A stretch of 64,000 nt of DNA, from NCBI RefSeq assembly GCF_014764505.1, contig NZ_JACXWX010000001.1, forward strand, positions 558,001-622,000, given 5' to 3'. The translations under genes and the position numbers were made by a program. Under the pieces are notes generated by a model. The model was not told where the DNA came from. It was given only the letters and a program-made list of their open reading frames with translations, and searched no databases. Source of the stretch: Phormidium tenue FACHB-886 (GTDB taxonomy: Bacteria > Cyanobacteriota > Cyanobacteriia > Elainellales > Elainellaceae). Positions 42,892 to 51,547 of the stretch are shown one piece after another (position 1 is the first letter of the stretch; every line of letters starts with the position of its first letter).

Positions 42892-43512
42892 TTGGGAGTT
42901 ACCAAACCGAGACACTCACTAGTTGACGAGTCTGCCAGAACCAATAAGCAAGAACAAATTCTGCAGGGTGCAATGCAGGTCTTTCTCAAACATGGCTATG
43001 CCGGAACCAGTATGGATCGGGTTGCTGCTACATCCGGTGTTTCTAAGCAAACGATCTATAGCTACTTCCAAGACAAAGAAGGGCTTTTCACCGCGCTGAT
43101 CGAGCAAATTACAATTCACCGGCTGCAAAAAGAACTCGGCTCCAAAGAACTCTGTGGTGAACCAGATGTGCTGCTGCGGCAGTTGGCACAGGCCTTTCTC
43201 AACAAAATGGTAGACGAAGAATACCTGAATCTTTTCCGCGTGGTCATTGGCGAATCTGCCCGCTTTCCAGAGCTAGCAAAACTCTATAGCCGTACAGTGG
43301 TTCAGCGTGGTCGCAGTCTGGTTGCCGCTTACTTCCAATCGCACCCGGAGCTAAAGATCGCTGACCCCGAAGCTACCGCCCAAGTTTTCATTGGTTCATT
43401 GGTTTCGTTCATCGTTTCCCAGAAAATCCTCTACGGCGAACATCTGACGCCGATCGCCCCAGACCGCCTTATCAATACGCTAATTCCTTTGATTTTGCAA
43501 AATCAGGACTGA
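42892..43512 (+). CDS. TetR/AcrR family transcriptional regulator
   Basis: A 206-residue repressor. The HTH is at residues about 20-65: EQILQGAMQVFLKHGYAGTSMDRVAATSGVSKQTIYSYFQDKEGLFTAL, with the family recognition-helix run SKQTIYSYF. The C-terminal ligand-binding part is helical and ends IPLILQNQD, like TetR_C-type repressors. The start is TTG (42892) with AGAGG 8 nt upstream; no ATG lies nearby in frame. The gene is divergent from the HlyD exporter operon, with the operator in between. It probably represses the exporter until a ligand binds. Confidence 0.93.
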   Translation: MGVTKPRHSLVDESARTNKQEQILQGAMQVFLKHGYAGTSMDRVAATSGVSKQTIYSYFQDKEGLFTALIEQITIHRLQKELGSKELCGEPDVLLRQLAQAFLNKMVDEEYLNLFRVVIGESARFPELAKLYSRTVVQRGRSLVAAYFQSHPELKIADPEATAQVFIGSLVSFIVSQKILYGEHLTPIAPDRLINTLIPLILQNQD

Positions 43513-43574
43513 GGTAGTGAGTAGCGTTACACACATACGTTAGGACAAAGCTTTCTGTGTATGTGTATTTATTG

Positions 43575-43613
43575 TCTATGTAGAAGCCCCGCTTAGCGCG
43601 GCTTCTACATAGA
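43575..43613. terminator. Hairpin between convergent TetR and small-protein genes
   Basis: The outer stem TCTATGTAGAAGCC/GGCTTCTACATAGA is perfect (14 bp) and the GC-rich inner part is CCGC-TTA-GCGC. A second, smaller inverted repeat (ACACATAC/GTATGTGT, 43531-43566) precedes it and ends near a T-rich stretch that may terminate the TetR transcript. The large hairpin has no T tract on either side. Confidence 0.55.
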
Positions 43614-43664
43614 TACAGATAGAACTTTCATCCAAGCGCGTAGCGCCGCAGTGGAGCGGCAAGC

Positions 43665-43871
43665 CTAATCCAGCTTCAAAGCATTCACAGGTACTTCGTC
43701 CCAGGTTTCTACTTGCCGCATCTGTGCCACCCAGCCGTCTTCTTTTTGGGTGGGTGTCAGGTTCTGCTGAAACGAATCGTGGCACTCTTGCGCCTGCGTT
43801 TCATTGCAGCAGGCAATGCAGGCACGAATGATGCCCGAGGAGTCAATTTGCTCGTTTACCCAAATGGTCAT
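43665..43871 (-). CDS. Small conserved-type hypothetical protein (Cys-containing)
   Basis: A 68-residue soluble protein: MTIWVNEQIDSSGII, then RACIACCNETQAQECHDSFQQ with four Cys and a His, and a tail GWVAQMRQVETWDEVPVNAL. The Cys pattern (CIACC...C.) might bind metal, but no known family signature is present. Good start context and a compact composition suggest it is real; cyanobacteria contain short proteins of this style. It is convergent to the TetR gene. Function unknown. Confidence 0.65.
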   Translation of the reverse strand: MTIWVNEQIDSSGIIRACIACCNETQAQECHDSFQQNLTPTQKEDGWVAQMRQVETWDEVPVNALKLD

Positions 43872-44036
43872 GCTTTGGTGCCTCTAGTGCAGCTCTCTCT
43901 TGTTTTTACCGAAGAAGGGCCCGATCGAGCAACCAATCAGCCTGCATACCTGCCTGAAAATTCTCTTTTGCTCTAGGCTAGCAATAAACACCCAGCCAAC
44001 TAATCTCCCAGCTAACTCATCCAAGAGAGCCAGCGC

Positions 44037-45224
44037 ATGAATCAAGCGGAGCAGCCCGATCAAGTCCTCGCTCACCGAGTAGAAGTCGCTCAGCTAGAAG
44101 TCTCTCAGACTGCACCCCATCCATTTAGTGTGGTTTTACAAAAAATTGCTATCCTCCTCTTCCAGCTTTTGCTGACGCTGCCAATGGGCTTGGGGTTGGC
44201 AAAGCTGCATATTGGGGGCACCGCTTGGATTTTGAGCGGTGTTGCTGCAGGGGTTCTGGTGCTTCAGGTTTATCGGCTGCGGTTTCAGACTGCATCGCCC
44301 AACGCCTCTGTTCGCAAAATTGGACAAACGCTGGTTGGCATGATGATCGGCTTTGCGATTGCCAATGGCGATCTCTCAGATGTTGTCACCCATCTGCCTG
44401 TCTTTGTGCTGCTGACGCTCATCCTGCTGCTTAGCGGCGGCGCGATCGGCTATTTGTTTGCTCAGCTAAGCCAAATCAATTTGCTTACCGCTATTCTGGC
44501 AACGGTTCCGGGCGGCATCGCCATCATGTCTAGCATTGCTGCCGACTATGACCGCGATGTGCCTTTAGTTTCCCTGGTGCAGGGCATTCGCATTACCAGC
44601 GTGGTCATCTTGATTCCGTTTGTGGCCAGGGCGCTTGCCGGAGATAGCAGCAGCACGATCGCCCCTCAAACCTGGTTGAGCTTGGATGCCGCAGGCTGGG
44701 GCTGGCTGGTGGTGGCAACTGGGCTGGCAGGCTTGGGAGCCATCCTGGCGACCCGGCTGAAGGTGCCCTCGCCGCCCTTCTTTGGCTCACTGCTGCTGGG
44801 AGCGGTGTTCAATCCAGCGCTTACCCTGCTGCTAGCAACAGACTTTCGCTTTCATCCGCCTGCTTTTATTAATGTGCTGGGGCAAAGCCTTCTGGGGATC
44901 ACGATCGGCGAATATTGGGGCAACAAGCCCAGCATTCAAAAACGAGCGATCGTCGCTGCCCTGCTCTGCGTGGGATTAACAATTCTCGCAGCGCTCTTTG
45001 CCTCGCTTGTAGCGCTACAGATTACCCACTGGGATTGGCTTACCTGTCTGTTGGTGACGGCTCCCGGCGGCGCAGCCGAAATGATTTTGGTGGCGCTGAC
45101 GTTAAATCACTCGGTTGAAACCGTGACCGCCGGGCATTTGGTTCGCCTGATCGCCATTAACACCCTCTTGCCATTTTGGGTTGCAAGCCTGCAGGCAGAC
45201 CCGCGCCAAATGGAGCGTTTATGA
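44037..45224 (+). CDS. AbrB-type integral membrane protein (AbrB/ammonia-monooxygenase-like family)
   Basis: A 395-residue polytopic protein with about ten hydrophobic segments and two related halves. GQTLVGMMIGFAIANGDL / ATVPGGIAIMSSIAADYDRDVPLVSLVQGIRITSVVILIPF in the first half is mirrored by GQSLLGITIGEYWGN / VTAPGGAAEMILVALTLNHSVETVTAGHLVRLIAI in the second. This repeated PGG-x-A layout is typical of the AbrB membrane family (not the AbrB DNA-binding regulator), which is predicted to transport small molecules. It converges with a universal stress protein gene with a 6-bp overlap. Confidence 0.9.
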   Translation: MNQAEQPDQVLAHRVEVAQLEVSQTAPHPFSVVLQKIAILLFQLLLTLPMGLGLAKLHIGGTAWILSGVAAGVLVLQVYRLRFQTASPNASVRKIGQTLVGMMIGFAIANGDLSDVVTHLPVFVLLTLILLLSGGAIGYLFAQLSQINLLTAILATVPGGIAIMSSIAADYDRDVPLVSLVQGIRITSVVILIPFVARALAGDSSSTIAPQTWLSLDAAGWGWLVVATGLAGLGAILATRLKVPSPPFFGSLLLGAVFNPALTLLLATDFRFHPPAFINVLGQSLLGITIGEYWGNKPSIQKRAIVAALLCVGLTILAALFASLVALQITHWDWLTCLLVTAPGGAAEMILVALTLNHSVETVTAGHLVRLIAINTLLPFWVASLQADPRQMERL

Positions 45225-45716
45225 GTGCTGTGCTGACTGTGGCGGCACGGTTAAAACCTCACAGGGTGCATGATGCAGCACATAGTTGCTGATGCTGCCC
45301 AAGAAAAACTCGCTGAGTCCCGATCGCCCCCGCCGCCCGACCACAATTAGATCAGCTCCCCAAGTCTTTGCCAGCCCACAAATCACCACACCGGGTCGCC
45401 CTGGCGTTTGGGTAAATTCAGCTTTGATGCCTGCCTGTGTTACCGTTTGCAGGTGCGTTTGCAGAAACTCTAAGCCCTGTTGCTCGAAGTTCTCCCACAG
45501 CTTCTGGTAGGTCTCAAACGCTATCCCTTCACCGATTGCAGGCGCTCTCAAACTTGTAGAGGTTAGTGGAAGCTGAGGACTTCCCTCTTCATCAGCAGAC
45601 AAAACATGCAGCAGCATTAGATCAGCCGTGAGGCTTTGGGCAAGCGCGATCGACCGCCCAAGCACATGTTCACTCAGCGGCGATCGATCGAGAGCAACCA
45701 AGATTTTTTGAAACAT
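45219..45716 (-). CDS. Universal stress protein UspA-type
   Basis: A 165-residue UspA-type protein. It opens with FQKILVALDRSPLSEHVLGRSIALAQ and ends with LIVVGRRGRSGLSEFFLGSISNYVLHHAPCEVLTVP. The C-terminal G-x2-G-x9-GS pattern (GRRGRSGLSEFFLGS) is complete, so ATP binding is likely, in contrast to the second USP in this window (32173). Stop codons overlap with the AbrB-type gene. Its own transcription unit starts before FtsW. Confidence 0.93.
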   Translation of the reverse strand: MFQKILVALDRSPLSEHVLGRSIALAQSLTADLMLLHVLSADEEGSPQLPLTSTSLRAPAIGEGIAFETYQKLWENFEQQGLEFLQTHLQTVTQAGIKAEFTQTPGRPGVVICGLAKTWGADLIVVGRRGRSGLSEFFLGSISNYVLHHAPCEVLTVPPQSAQHS

Positions 45717-45776
45717 AGCCTATTCAAAATACTCTAGTGAACTGATAGTAGCGCCAACCGCATCATTTCCTCGCTA

Positions 45777-46943
45777 TCATTCGCTAGCCATCGCCCGCCG
45801 ATCGATCGACACCACGCCACCTCCCGTCTCCCGCGCCACTCGGATTAGTAACCCTGCCGATAGCAGGCTCGCGATCATAGAGCTGCCGCCATAGCTAAAC
45901 AGCGGAAACGGTAAGCCTGTGGTAGGTAATGCGCCCGTGGCAACGCCAATATTGAGCAGCGCCTGCCCCACCATTAGCACCATCACGCCGATCGCTACGA
46001 GCTGATGCACCCGACTGCTTGCCTTCACTGATACCCGCAGCGCCAGCGTGGCATAAACCACCAGCATCAGCATCAGCATCACACAGCCGATAAACCCAAA
46101 CTCTTCGGCAAATACAGCAAAAATAAAGTCGGTGTACTGAATCGGCAGATAAAACAGCTTCTGCTGAGAAAACCCAAAGCCTTTGCCGAAAAAGCCACCC
46201 GAGCCGATCGCTAGCAGGCTTTGCACAAGCTGGTAGCCATCCTGTCGGGGGTCTGCCCAGGGGTTTAGGAAGGAAATCAACCGGCGGCGCTGATAGGATT
46301 TAAGGCTAACGCTAACCACAGCAGCCAACAGCCCTAAACCCGCCGCACTGCCTAAATAGGAGAACGGCAGCCCAGATGCTAACGCAATCAGCCATAGCAT
46401 CATGCCGCAAAGCGAAGCGGTGCTGAGGTTCGGCTGAAGTAGGATCGCCGCGATCGTCGCTCCAAAGATGCCAATCCAGCTCAATCGCCCCGTCCAGCTC
46501 AGCCGCTCCCACTGCCCAAACACTCGTGCTGCCTGCAAAACCAGAAAAGGCTTGATTAACTCCGAAGGCTGGATGCCAACCGAGCCGATCGCCAGCCAGC
46601 GAGTTGCTCCGTTTACGGTTGTTCCCAATCCCGGCGTTAGCGTCATCAGAATCAAACCCAGAAACAGCAACACACCCCATTCTGCGAATCCCAACGCATA
46701 CTTCAGCGGTGAGTGGACAATGATATTAAAGCCAATCAACCCTAAGCCGATCCAGACAAGCTGCACCTTAAAGAAGTAGAACCCATCGCCCACTACTTTG
46801 TCTGCTTCTGGATAAGACGCAGAGAACATAACGACTAGCCCAATGAAGAGCCACAAAAAGGTGAGCCAGCGTAAGAAGCGGGCTTCTGCAGCCCAATCTT
46901 GCGTTGAAGAATCAAACAGAGGAATAAAATGACGGAGTTTCAC
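45777..46943 (-). CDS. FtsW/RodA/SpoVE family peptidoglycan polymerase
   Basis: A 388-residue SEDS protein with about ten helices. It polymerises lipid II glycan in division (FtsW) or elongation (RodA). Family marks are WIGLGLIGFNIIVHSPL, GATRWLAIGSVGIQPSELIKPFLVLQAA, SFLNPWADPRQDGYQLVQSLLAIGSGGFFGKGFG and a C-terminal TGLPFPLFSYGGSSMIASLLSAGLLIRV. The DPRQDGYQ and QPSE motifs favour an FtsW-like assignment. A GTG at 46943 (VKLRHFIPLFDSS) was chosen over a TTG at 46970, because family proteins begin near here. It is not next to mur genes. Confidence 0.9.
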   Translation of the reverse strand: MKLRHFIPLFDSSTQDWAAEARFLRWLTFLWLFIGLVVMFSASYPEADKVVGDGFYFFKVQLVWIGLGLIGFNIIVHSPLKYALGFAEWGVLLFLGLILMTLTPGLGTTVNGATRWLAIGSVGIQPSELIKPFLVLQAARVFGQWERLSWTGRLSWIGIFGATIAAILLQPNLSTASLCGMMLWLIALASGLPFSYLGSAAGLGLLAAVVSVSLKSYQRRRLISFLNPWADPRQDGYQLVQSLLAIGSGGFFGKGFGFSQQKLFYLPIQYTDFIFAVFAEEFGFIGCVMLMLMLVVYATLALRVSVKASSRVHQLVAIGVMVLMVGQALLNIGVATGALPTTGLPFPLFSYGGSSMIASLLSAGLLIRVARETGGGVVSIDRRAMASE

Positions 46944-47046
46944 AGAAGCACAGCCGAAAGACGCTTTCAAGAGTAGCGCATGTAAGCTGAACTGGCGTTT
47001 AAAGTTTGGTAAGGAGAAGGTAAGCTATTTCTCCTGACTAGAGCTT

Positions 47047-47185
47047 TAAGAGGATGTTTGAAAAGTTCCTATTCAAAATCCCCTTTTCCTAGTTTTCTTA
47101 GGCTTTACTTTCCCGAAGGGTAGGGGAATTTAGGCGATCTAACCGCTTAGCAGTATTAAAAAGGCTTTTCAAGCATCTTCTAAAA
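47047..47185. mobile_element. MITE-like element with imperfect terminal inverted repeats
   Basis: The ends TTTAAGAGGATGTTTGAAAAG (47047-47067) and the complement of 47165-47185 (TTTTAGAAGATGCTTGAAAAG) match in about 17 of 20 positions. The 140-bp interior has a C-rich stretch (AATCCCCTTTTCC) and a G-rich one (AGGGTAGGGGAATTT). No open frame. The layout is that of a non-autonomous element; mobility is inference. Confidence 0.45.
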
Positions 47186-47214
47186 GTCGTTCAGCAATCG
47201 CCGATTACGATCAC

Positions 47215-47238
47215 AAAAAAGAGGTCAATCTGACCTCT
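47215..47238 (-). terminator. Rho-independent terminator of the apc operon
   Basis: On the minus strand AGAGGTCA-GAT-TGACCTCT is followed by a T6 run (A run 47215-47220 on the plus strand). It lies 127 bp past the apcC stop codon and is well placed to end the apcABC transcript. Confidence 0.85.
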
Positions 47239-47364
47239 CTTTAACTCCTGTCAAAACTGCTGAACTGAAAGTTAGCGCTGGTGCGATTGTCTAACCTTCA
47301 ATCTTCAACCTAAAAACGGCAAATGCAGCAAAAGCTGCTGTAGCGAAAAGATAAAAACGTAGTT

Positions 47365-47571
47365 TTACGCCAAGCCCGTGTTCATTCCTGGCTTGCCTGT
47401 TGCTAATTCTACTTTCACAATTTTGCCGCCCATCTTCATGATGCGCTGCTGCTCCTTGAACCAGTTCTCATAAGGGACCAGCTTTGTGAAATAGGTGTTT
47501 TGCAGTTCCCGCTGGGTACGAATCCGGGTCTGGCTAGGAACACAGGCGGTAATTTTGAAAGAGCGAGCCAT
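47365..47571 (-). CDS. apcC: Allophycocyanin core linker LC7.8
   Basis: A 68-residue linker with the CpcD-like fold: MARSFKITACVPSQTRIRTQRELQNTYFTKLVPYENW, then GGKIVKVELATGKPG. ApcC caps the allophycocyanin trimers at the ends of the phycobilisome core cylinders and tunes their energy transfer. AGGAG lies 13 nt before the ATG. It follows apcB by 241 bp, a fairly long gap. Such gaps in apc operons often carry RNA processing sites; here a repetitive GAGCTC-rich segment near 47790-47820 (GCTGAGC/GCTCAGC) could form a stem. Confidence 0.97.
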   Translation of the reverse strand: MARSFKITACVPSQTRIRTQRELQNTYFTKLVPYENWFKEQQRIMKMGGKIVKVELATGKPGMNTGLA

Positions 47572-47812
47572 AGGTCTAAAACTCTCCTGTCGAGACTAGA
47601 AAATTTTTGTTTGAATCTAGATTTTGAACCTAGAGAGATCGAATACTTACTTCAAGTCTGGGAGTCTAGCATCAATCTTAGATCGTCACAGCGAACCAGA
47701 AGCTGCCGTTGACCACCTAACACTCATACCAAACCGCCCAGACCAGAAAAGTTAGAGGTTTTGAAATCTAAGCGCTGAGCAAAATCGCTAGCTCAGGACT
47801 CAGAGCTCAGCA

Positions 47813-48298
47813 CTAGCTCAAACCAGAGCTGATGTAGTCGAGGTAAACGCCCATTTCTTTACCAGCGTCAGCGCCCACCAAGCTAGCGGTCACTTCTTTG
47901 ATCGCTTGGATTGCCTGCACGGTAGCAGCAATGGGTACACCTAGAGAGTTGTAGGTTTCCTTCAAGCCATTGAGAACACGCTCGTCCAGGATGGAAGGAT
48001 CGCCAGCCAGCATTGCATAGGTTGCATAGCGGAGGTAGTAATCCAAGTCGCGGATGCAAGCTGCATAGCGGCGGGTGGTGTACATGTTACCACCGGGACG
48101 GGTGATGTCAGAGTACAGCAGAGACTTTGCCACTGCTTCTTTGACAATCGCAGAAGAGTTAGCGCTGATTGTGGTAGCAGCGCGAACCCGCAGCTCACCG
48201 CTGGAGAAGTAGCCCTTCAGTCTCTCCAGAGCGGCTGTGTCCAGGTACTTACCCTGTACGTCAGCAGAGTTGATTACAGAAGTAATTGCGTCTTGCAT
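47813..48298 (-). CDS. apcB: Allophycocyanin beta subunit
   Basis: The 161-residue beta chain of the phycobilisome core. Cys81 ([17 protein letters not shown]) attaches phycocyanobilin. Asn71 in [18 protein letters not shown] is the methylated asparagine of the family. It pairs with ApcA (alpha) in the core trimers that absorb near 650 nm and emit near 660 nm. Transcribed after apcA with an 80-bp gap; normal length, no oddity. Normal apcA-apcB-apcC order; apcE is not in the window. Confidence 0.98.
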   Translation of the reverse strand: MQDAITSVINSADVQGKYLDTAALERLKGYFSSGELRVRAATTISANSSAIVKEAVAKSLLYSDITRPGGNMYTTRRYAACIRDLDYYLRYATYAMLAGDPSILDERVLNGLKETYNSLGVPIAATVQAIQAIKEVTASLVGADAGKEMGVYLDYISSGLS

Positions 48299-48378
48299 GA
48301 TTTAGTTTCCTTAAAATTGCGTTGATCTCAATCAGAGTTAGGAATGAGAAAAAGGTGCGAATAGGATTTGTTTATACC

Positions 48379-48864
48379 CTACTGCAGAGCACCAATGACG
48401 TAATCGAAGTAGGTGCCAGCCTCAGCAGCATCTTCGCCAGACAGCAAAGAAGCAGCCACGTTCTTCAATCCACGAACGCCTTCGCCTACAGCCTCAATAG
48501 GAGTTCCCAGAGACTTGTACATTTCGCGCACGCCTACGATACCGATTTCTTCGATAGGAGTGACATCACCTGCAACAACGCCATAGGTGACAAGGCGGAG
48601 GTAGTAGTCGAGGTCACGCAGGCAGGTGGCGGTCATTTCTTCGCCATACGCGTTGCCACCAGGAGACACTACATCCGGGCGCTTCTGGAACAACTGATCG
48701 CCAGCTTGCTTGACAATGCGCTCGCGAGAGTCGGTCAGGACTTGAGCAATCCGTAGACGACGCTCACCAGAGGTCACAAAACCTTTGATCCGATCCAATT
48801 CGCCAGGGCTGAGATAGCGAGCCTCGGCATCTGCATTCACGATTGACTTCGTGACAATACTCAT
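48379..48864 (-). CDS. apcA: Allophycocyanin alpha subunit
   Basis: The 161-residue alpha chain. It has chromophore Cys81 ([22 protein letters not shown]), a start [29 protein letters not shown] and [18 protein letters not shown]. It forms the alpha/beta core heterodimer with ApcB. First gene of the apc operon. The start ATG follows TTTCGGAGGAATCC, a strong ribosome-binding site. The 500-bp upstream region must contain a strong, light-regulated promoter. Confidence 0.98.
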   Translation of the reverse strand: MSIVTKSIVNADAEARYLSPGELDRIKGFVTSGERRLRIAQVLTDSRERIVKQAGDQLFQKRPDVVSPGGNAYGEEMTATCLRDLDYYLRLVTYGVVAGDVTPIEEIGIVGVREMYKSLGTPIEAVGEGVRGLKNVAASLLSGEDAAEAGTYFDYVIGALQ

Positions 48865-49368
48865 TGATGGATTCCTCCGAAAAGCAGAATGTAACCAGAT
48901 GTGTTTAAACCGGCGTTCACTGACAGACAGCTAGCCTTTTACCTCTAGGGCTTTAAGACCGTACAGCCATGTCACCAGACAAGCTTTACTTAGCTATCTT
49001 CAGTAAGTAATTCTCAGGCATTGAGTTCACACTCTTAAGGTCTTTGCAACATTTTGTAATACTTTTCCTAATCCAAGGGGAGATTCCCAACAGGCGATCG
49101 CTTTTGCGAACACATAGTAAGCCAGTTAGTCAAGCTTCTCAGCCCTGAGAACTTGTAACGAATTTTTAAGTCTCTGCAGTTTTGCTCTGCCTTATTCCTG
49201 CTCTCCGCCTCTTCGGTACTGAGTGAGACCGTGGTTGTTTTTCCATGAAAAGCAGGCTTCGCATCCAAAAAATTTAGCCCTGCATTTGAAACTTGATGTT
49301 TTTATCAGGGCATACTGGATGCCGTCATCCTGCTGCCAAACTTTGGGGCAAGAATTGGGAGACAATCA
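48865..49368. other. Upstream region of apcA and divergent glycosyltransferase
   Basis: About 500 bp between divergent starts with no gene. It must carry the promoters for apcABC (minus) and the GT2 gene (plus). No conserved -35/-10 pair could be assigned confidently by eye. Long untranslated leaders are usual for apc genes. Confidence 0.5.
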
Positions 49369-50322
49369 GTGGATTTCACAGTAGCAATTCCGACCTATAA
49401 CGGAGAGCAGCGGCTGCCAGCAGTGCTGGAGCAATTGCAATCGCAAGTTTCTAACGCCCTCTCTTGGGAAGTGTTAGTAATCGACAATAATAGCCACGAT
49501 CGAACGGCGGAAGTCGTGCAGCGTTTCCAGGCAAATTTTCCCGTTCCGCTCCGCTACCAGTTAGAGGTTCGTCAGGGCGTAGGTTATGCCCGCCAAACAG
49601 CTATTCATAATGCAGCTAGCGACTTAGTCGGGTTTCTAGATGACGATAATTTGCCTGATCCAGATTGGGTGAATGCCGCCTATCAATTTGCTCAACTGCA
49701 TCCTCAAGCGGGTGCTTATGGAAGCCGCATTCAAGGCGAATTTGATGCACCGCCGCCCCAAACTTTACATCGCGTTTTGCCGTTCTTAGCGATTACCGAT
49801 CGCGGTTCTAAGGCTTTGAAATATGAGCCGTGTAAAAAGCTTTTGCCACCTGGAGCTGGGTTAGTTGTACGGCGGCAAGCCTGGTTAGATTCTGTTGTCC
49901 CAAGCAGTTTATCTAATCTAAATTTCAGACGATCGGACGGAAATGATTGCAGCGAAGATCTGGAAGCGCTGCTGCATATTCAGCGGTCAAACTGGGAGAT
50001 TTGGTACAACCCGGCTATGAGAGTTCGCCACAAAATACCAGGATGGCGGCTGGAAAGAAGCTACCTCATGCCGCTGTTTCGCAGCATTGGGCTAAGCCGT
50101 CATGCTACTCGAATGCTCAGCGTTCCTGCGTGGAAAAGACCCTTGATCTTTTGGGCATACTTAGCAAACGATCTGCGGAGAATTGTGTCTCATTGTTTGA
50201 AATATCGAACGCAGATCAAAACCGATTTAGCTGCCGCTTGTGAAATGCAGCTTTTTGTCAGCAGCTTCGTTAGCCCTTTCTATTTATGGAAGAAACGCTA
50301 CTTCAGCAAAAGAACGATATAG
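49369..50322 (+). CDS. Glycosyltransferase family 2 protein
   Basis: A 317-residue GT-A enzyme. It starts with GTG (49369) preceded by GGGAG. FTVAIPTYNGEQRLPAVLEQL is the N terminus, EVLVIDNNSHDRTAEVVQRF follows, and VGFLDDDNLPDP (residues about 85-96) has the DDD metal site. Downstream RRSDGNDCSEDLEALLHIQ contains the catalytic ED-type region, and the C-terminal third is basic and hydrophobic. It adds a sugar to an unknown acceptor. It is followed 4 bp later by a GT4 gene, so the two probably act in one glycan pathway. Confidence 0.92.
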   Translation: MDFTVAIPTYNGEQRLPAVLEQLQSQVSNALSWEVLVIDNNSHDRTAEVVQRFQANFPVPLRYQLEVRQGVGYARQTAIHNAASDLVGFLDDDNLPDPDWVNAAYQFAQLHPQAGAYGSRIQGEFDAPPPQTLHRVLPFLAITDRGSKALKYEPCKKLLPPGAGLVVRRQAWLDSVVPSSLSNLNFRRSDGNDCSEDLEALLHIQRSNWEIWYNPAMRVRHKIPGWRLERSYLMPLFRSIGLSRHATRMLSVPAWKRPLIFWAYLANDLRRIVSHCLKYRTQIKTDLAAACEMQLFVSSFVSPFYLWKKRYFSKRTI

Positions 50323-50326
50323 CACT

Positions 50327-51466
50327 ATGCATTTGATTGTTCTAGAAAATGAGCCTAGCTCTTATCGAGGTGGACAAGAACTCAGCTTATTAGAGGTTTG
50401 CCGATCGCTCCACAAACGCGGGCACAAGATTAGCTTGTTCTATATAAAATCAGGCGATTTAATAACGCAATATCAGTCTTTCTGTCTGCATACGATCGCT
50501 CTCAAAGGATATAAGTTTAGCAAAACCAAATGGTTCAATTCTGCCAGCAGTTTCTATCACTCTGCTCGAGTTGCTTCTACCTTCAAAAATAGTGTTATCT
50601 ATACCAATAACTATCAAGATAGTTTGTTTGGGCGGGTGCTTACTTTATTGAATGGAACACCGTTTGTCTGTCATATCCGATTGCCTTGCCCGAAGACGCT
50701 AGGCATCCAAGCTAAATTAGGACTAAAGGGCGCTGCTAAACTCATTACAATCTCCAACCATACTCAAGAGGGATGGGTGCAGGCAGGCTTTCCTGCCAAC
50801 CAGTTTGAGGTGATTTACAACGGCGTTGATCTAACTACATTTAGTCCAGCGATCGACACCACTGCCAGAGAAATCCTGCAGTTCGCCTCTGACGCTCTCA
50901 CGATTTGCTATGTAGGCAGGCTAGACAAAGCAAAAGGTATTGAAACACTGCTCCGGGCGTTTGCTCAAATCGCCCCTCACCAGCCCCGCCTGCAGCTCCT
51001 AATCACTGGAAAACCGCTGATTGATCAAGTATCCTATCAAGCCACCCTACAGCAGCTTGTGGCGGAGTTGGGCATTCAGCCGCAGGTGAGATTTTTGGGT
51101 CACATCGTTAATCCAGCAATCGTCTACCACGCTAGTGACCTTGCTGTGTTACCAAGCATTTGGGCAGAGCCGTTTGGCAGAACGCTGTTAGAGTCGATGG
51201 CTTGCGGAGTGCCGATCGTCGCCAGTCGGGTGGGTGGTATTCCAGAAGTATTGACGGGTGAGTTTGCAGCAGGCTTGTTTACGGCGGGAGATGTAAATGA
51301 TTTGGCGCAAACGCTCCAGCAATTCATTAACTGGCGCGACCGCGACCCAACCTTGGGTCAGCGCTGTCGGCAGCATGTAGCTAACCACTTTTCGCTAGAA
51401 AGAGCTGTGGAGCACATCGAGCGAGTTCTGCTAGAGACTGCTGATTGCCAGAAGACGGATTTTTAG
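50327..51466 (+). CDS. Glycosyltransferase family 4 protein
   Basis: A 379-residue GT-B enzyme. The N-terminal domain has LIVLENEPSSYRGGQELSLLEVCRSLHKRGHKI. The C-terminal domain has ICYVGRLDKAKGIETLLRAFAQIA, then LAVLPSIWAEPFGRTLLESMACGVPIVASRVGGIPEVL. This is the GT4 E-x7-E signature region (EPFGRTLLE) that holds the nucleotide sugar. The ATG at 50327 is 4 bp after the GT2 stop; a frame extending upstream to 50240 is overlapping antisense-free noise. Acceptor unknown; likely surface glycan or glycolipid synthesis. Confidence 0.92.
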   Translation: MHLIVLENEPSSYRGGQELSLLEVCRSLHKRGHKISLFYIKSGDLITQYQSFCLHTIALKGYKFSKTKWFNSASSFYHSARVASTFKNSVIYTNNYQDSLFGRVLTLLNGTPFVCHIRLPCPKTLGIQAKLGLKGAAKLITISNHTQEGWVQAGFPANQFEVIYNGVDLTTFSPAIDTTAREILQFASDALTICYVGRLDKAKGIETLLRAFAQIAPHQPRLQLLITGKPLIDQVSYQATLQQLVAELGIQPQVRFLGHIVNPAIVYHASDLAVLPSIWAEPFGRTLLESMACGVPIVASRVGGIPEVLTGEFAAGLFTAGDVNDLAQTLQQFINWRDRDPTLGQRCRQHVANHFSLERAVEHIERVLLETADCQKTDF

Positions 51467-51547
51467 GCAATATCTAAAATCCGCTCCCTAAAATCCACTA
51501 AAGTGTTAAGGACATCCTCGCTGAATTTCTTTGCTAAGTGGGTTAAG

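Larger units (their letters stand above)
46944..47364. other. Spacer between apcC and FtsW genes
   Basis: This 420-bp gap contains the MITE-like element and the apc terminator described separately; no coding sequence is evident. The remainder includes the promoter region of the FtsW-family gene. Confidence 0.5.

Noticed and set aside
49068-49268. Small minus-strand frame upstream of apcA (66 codons)
   Set aside because: Lies in the apcA promoter/leader, has no start signal, and no known small phycobilisome protein matches it.
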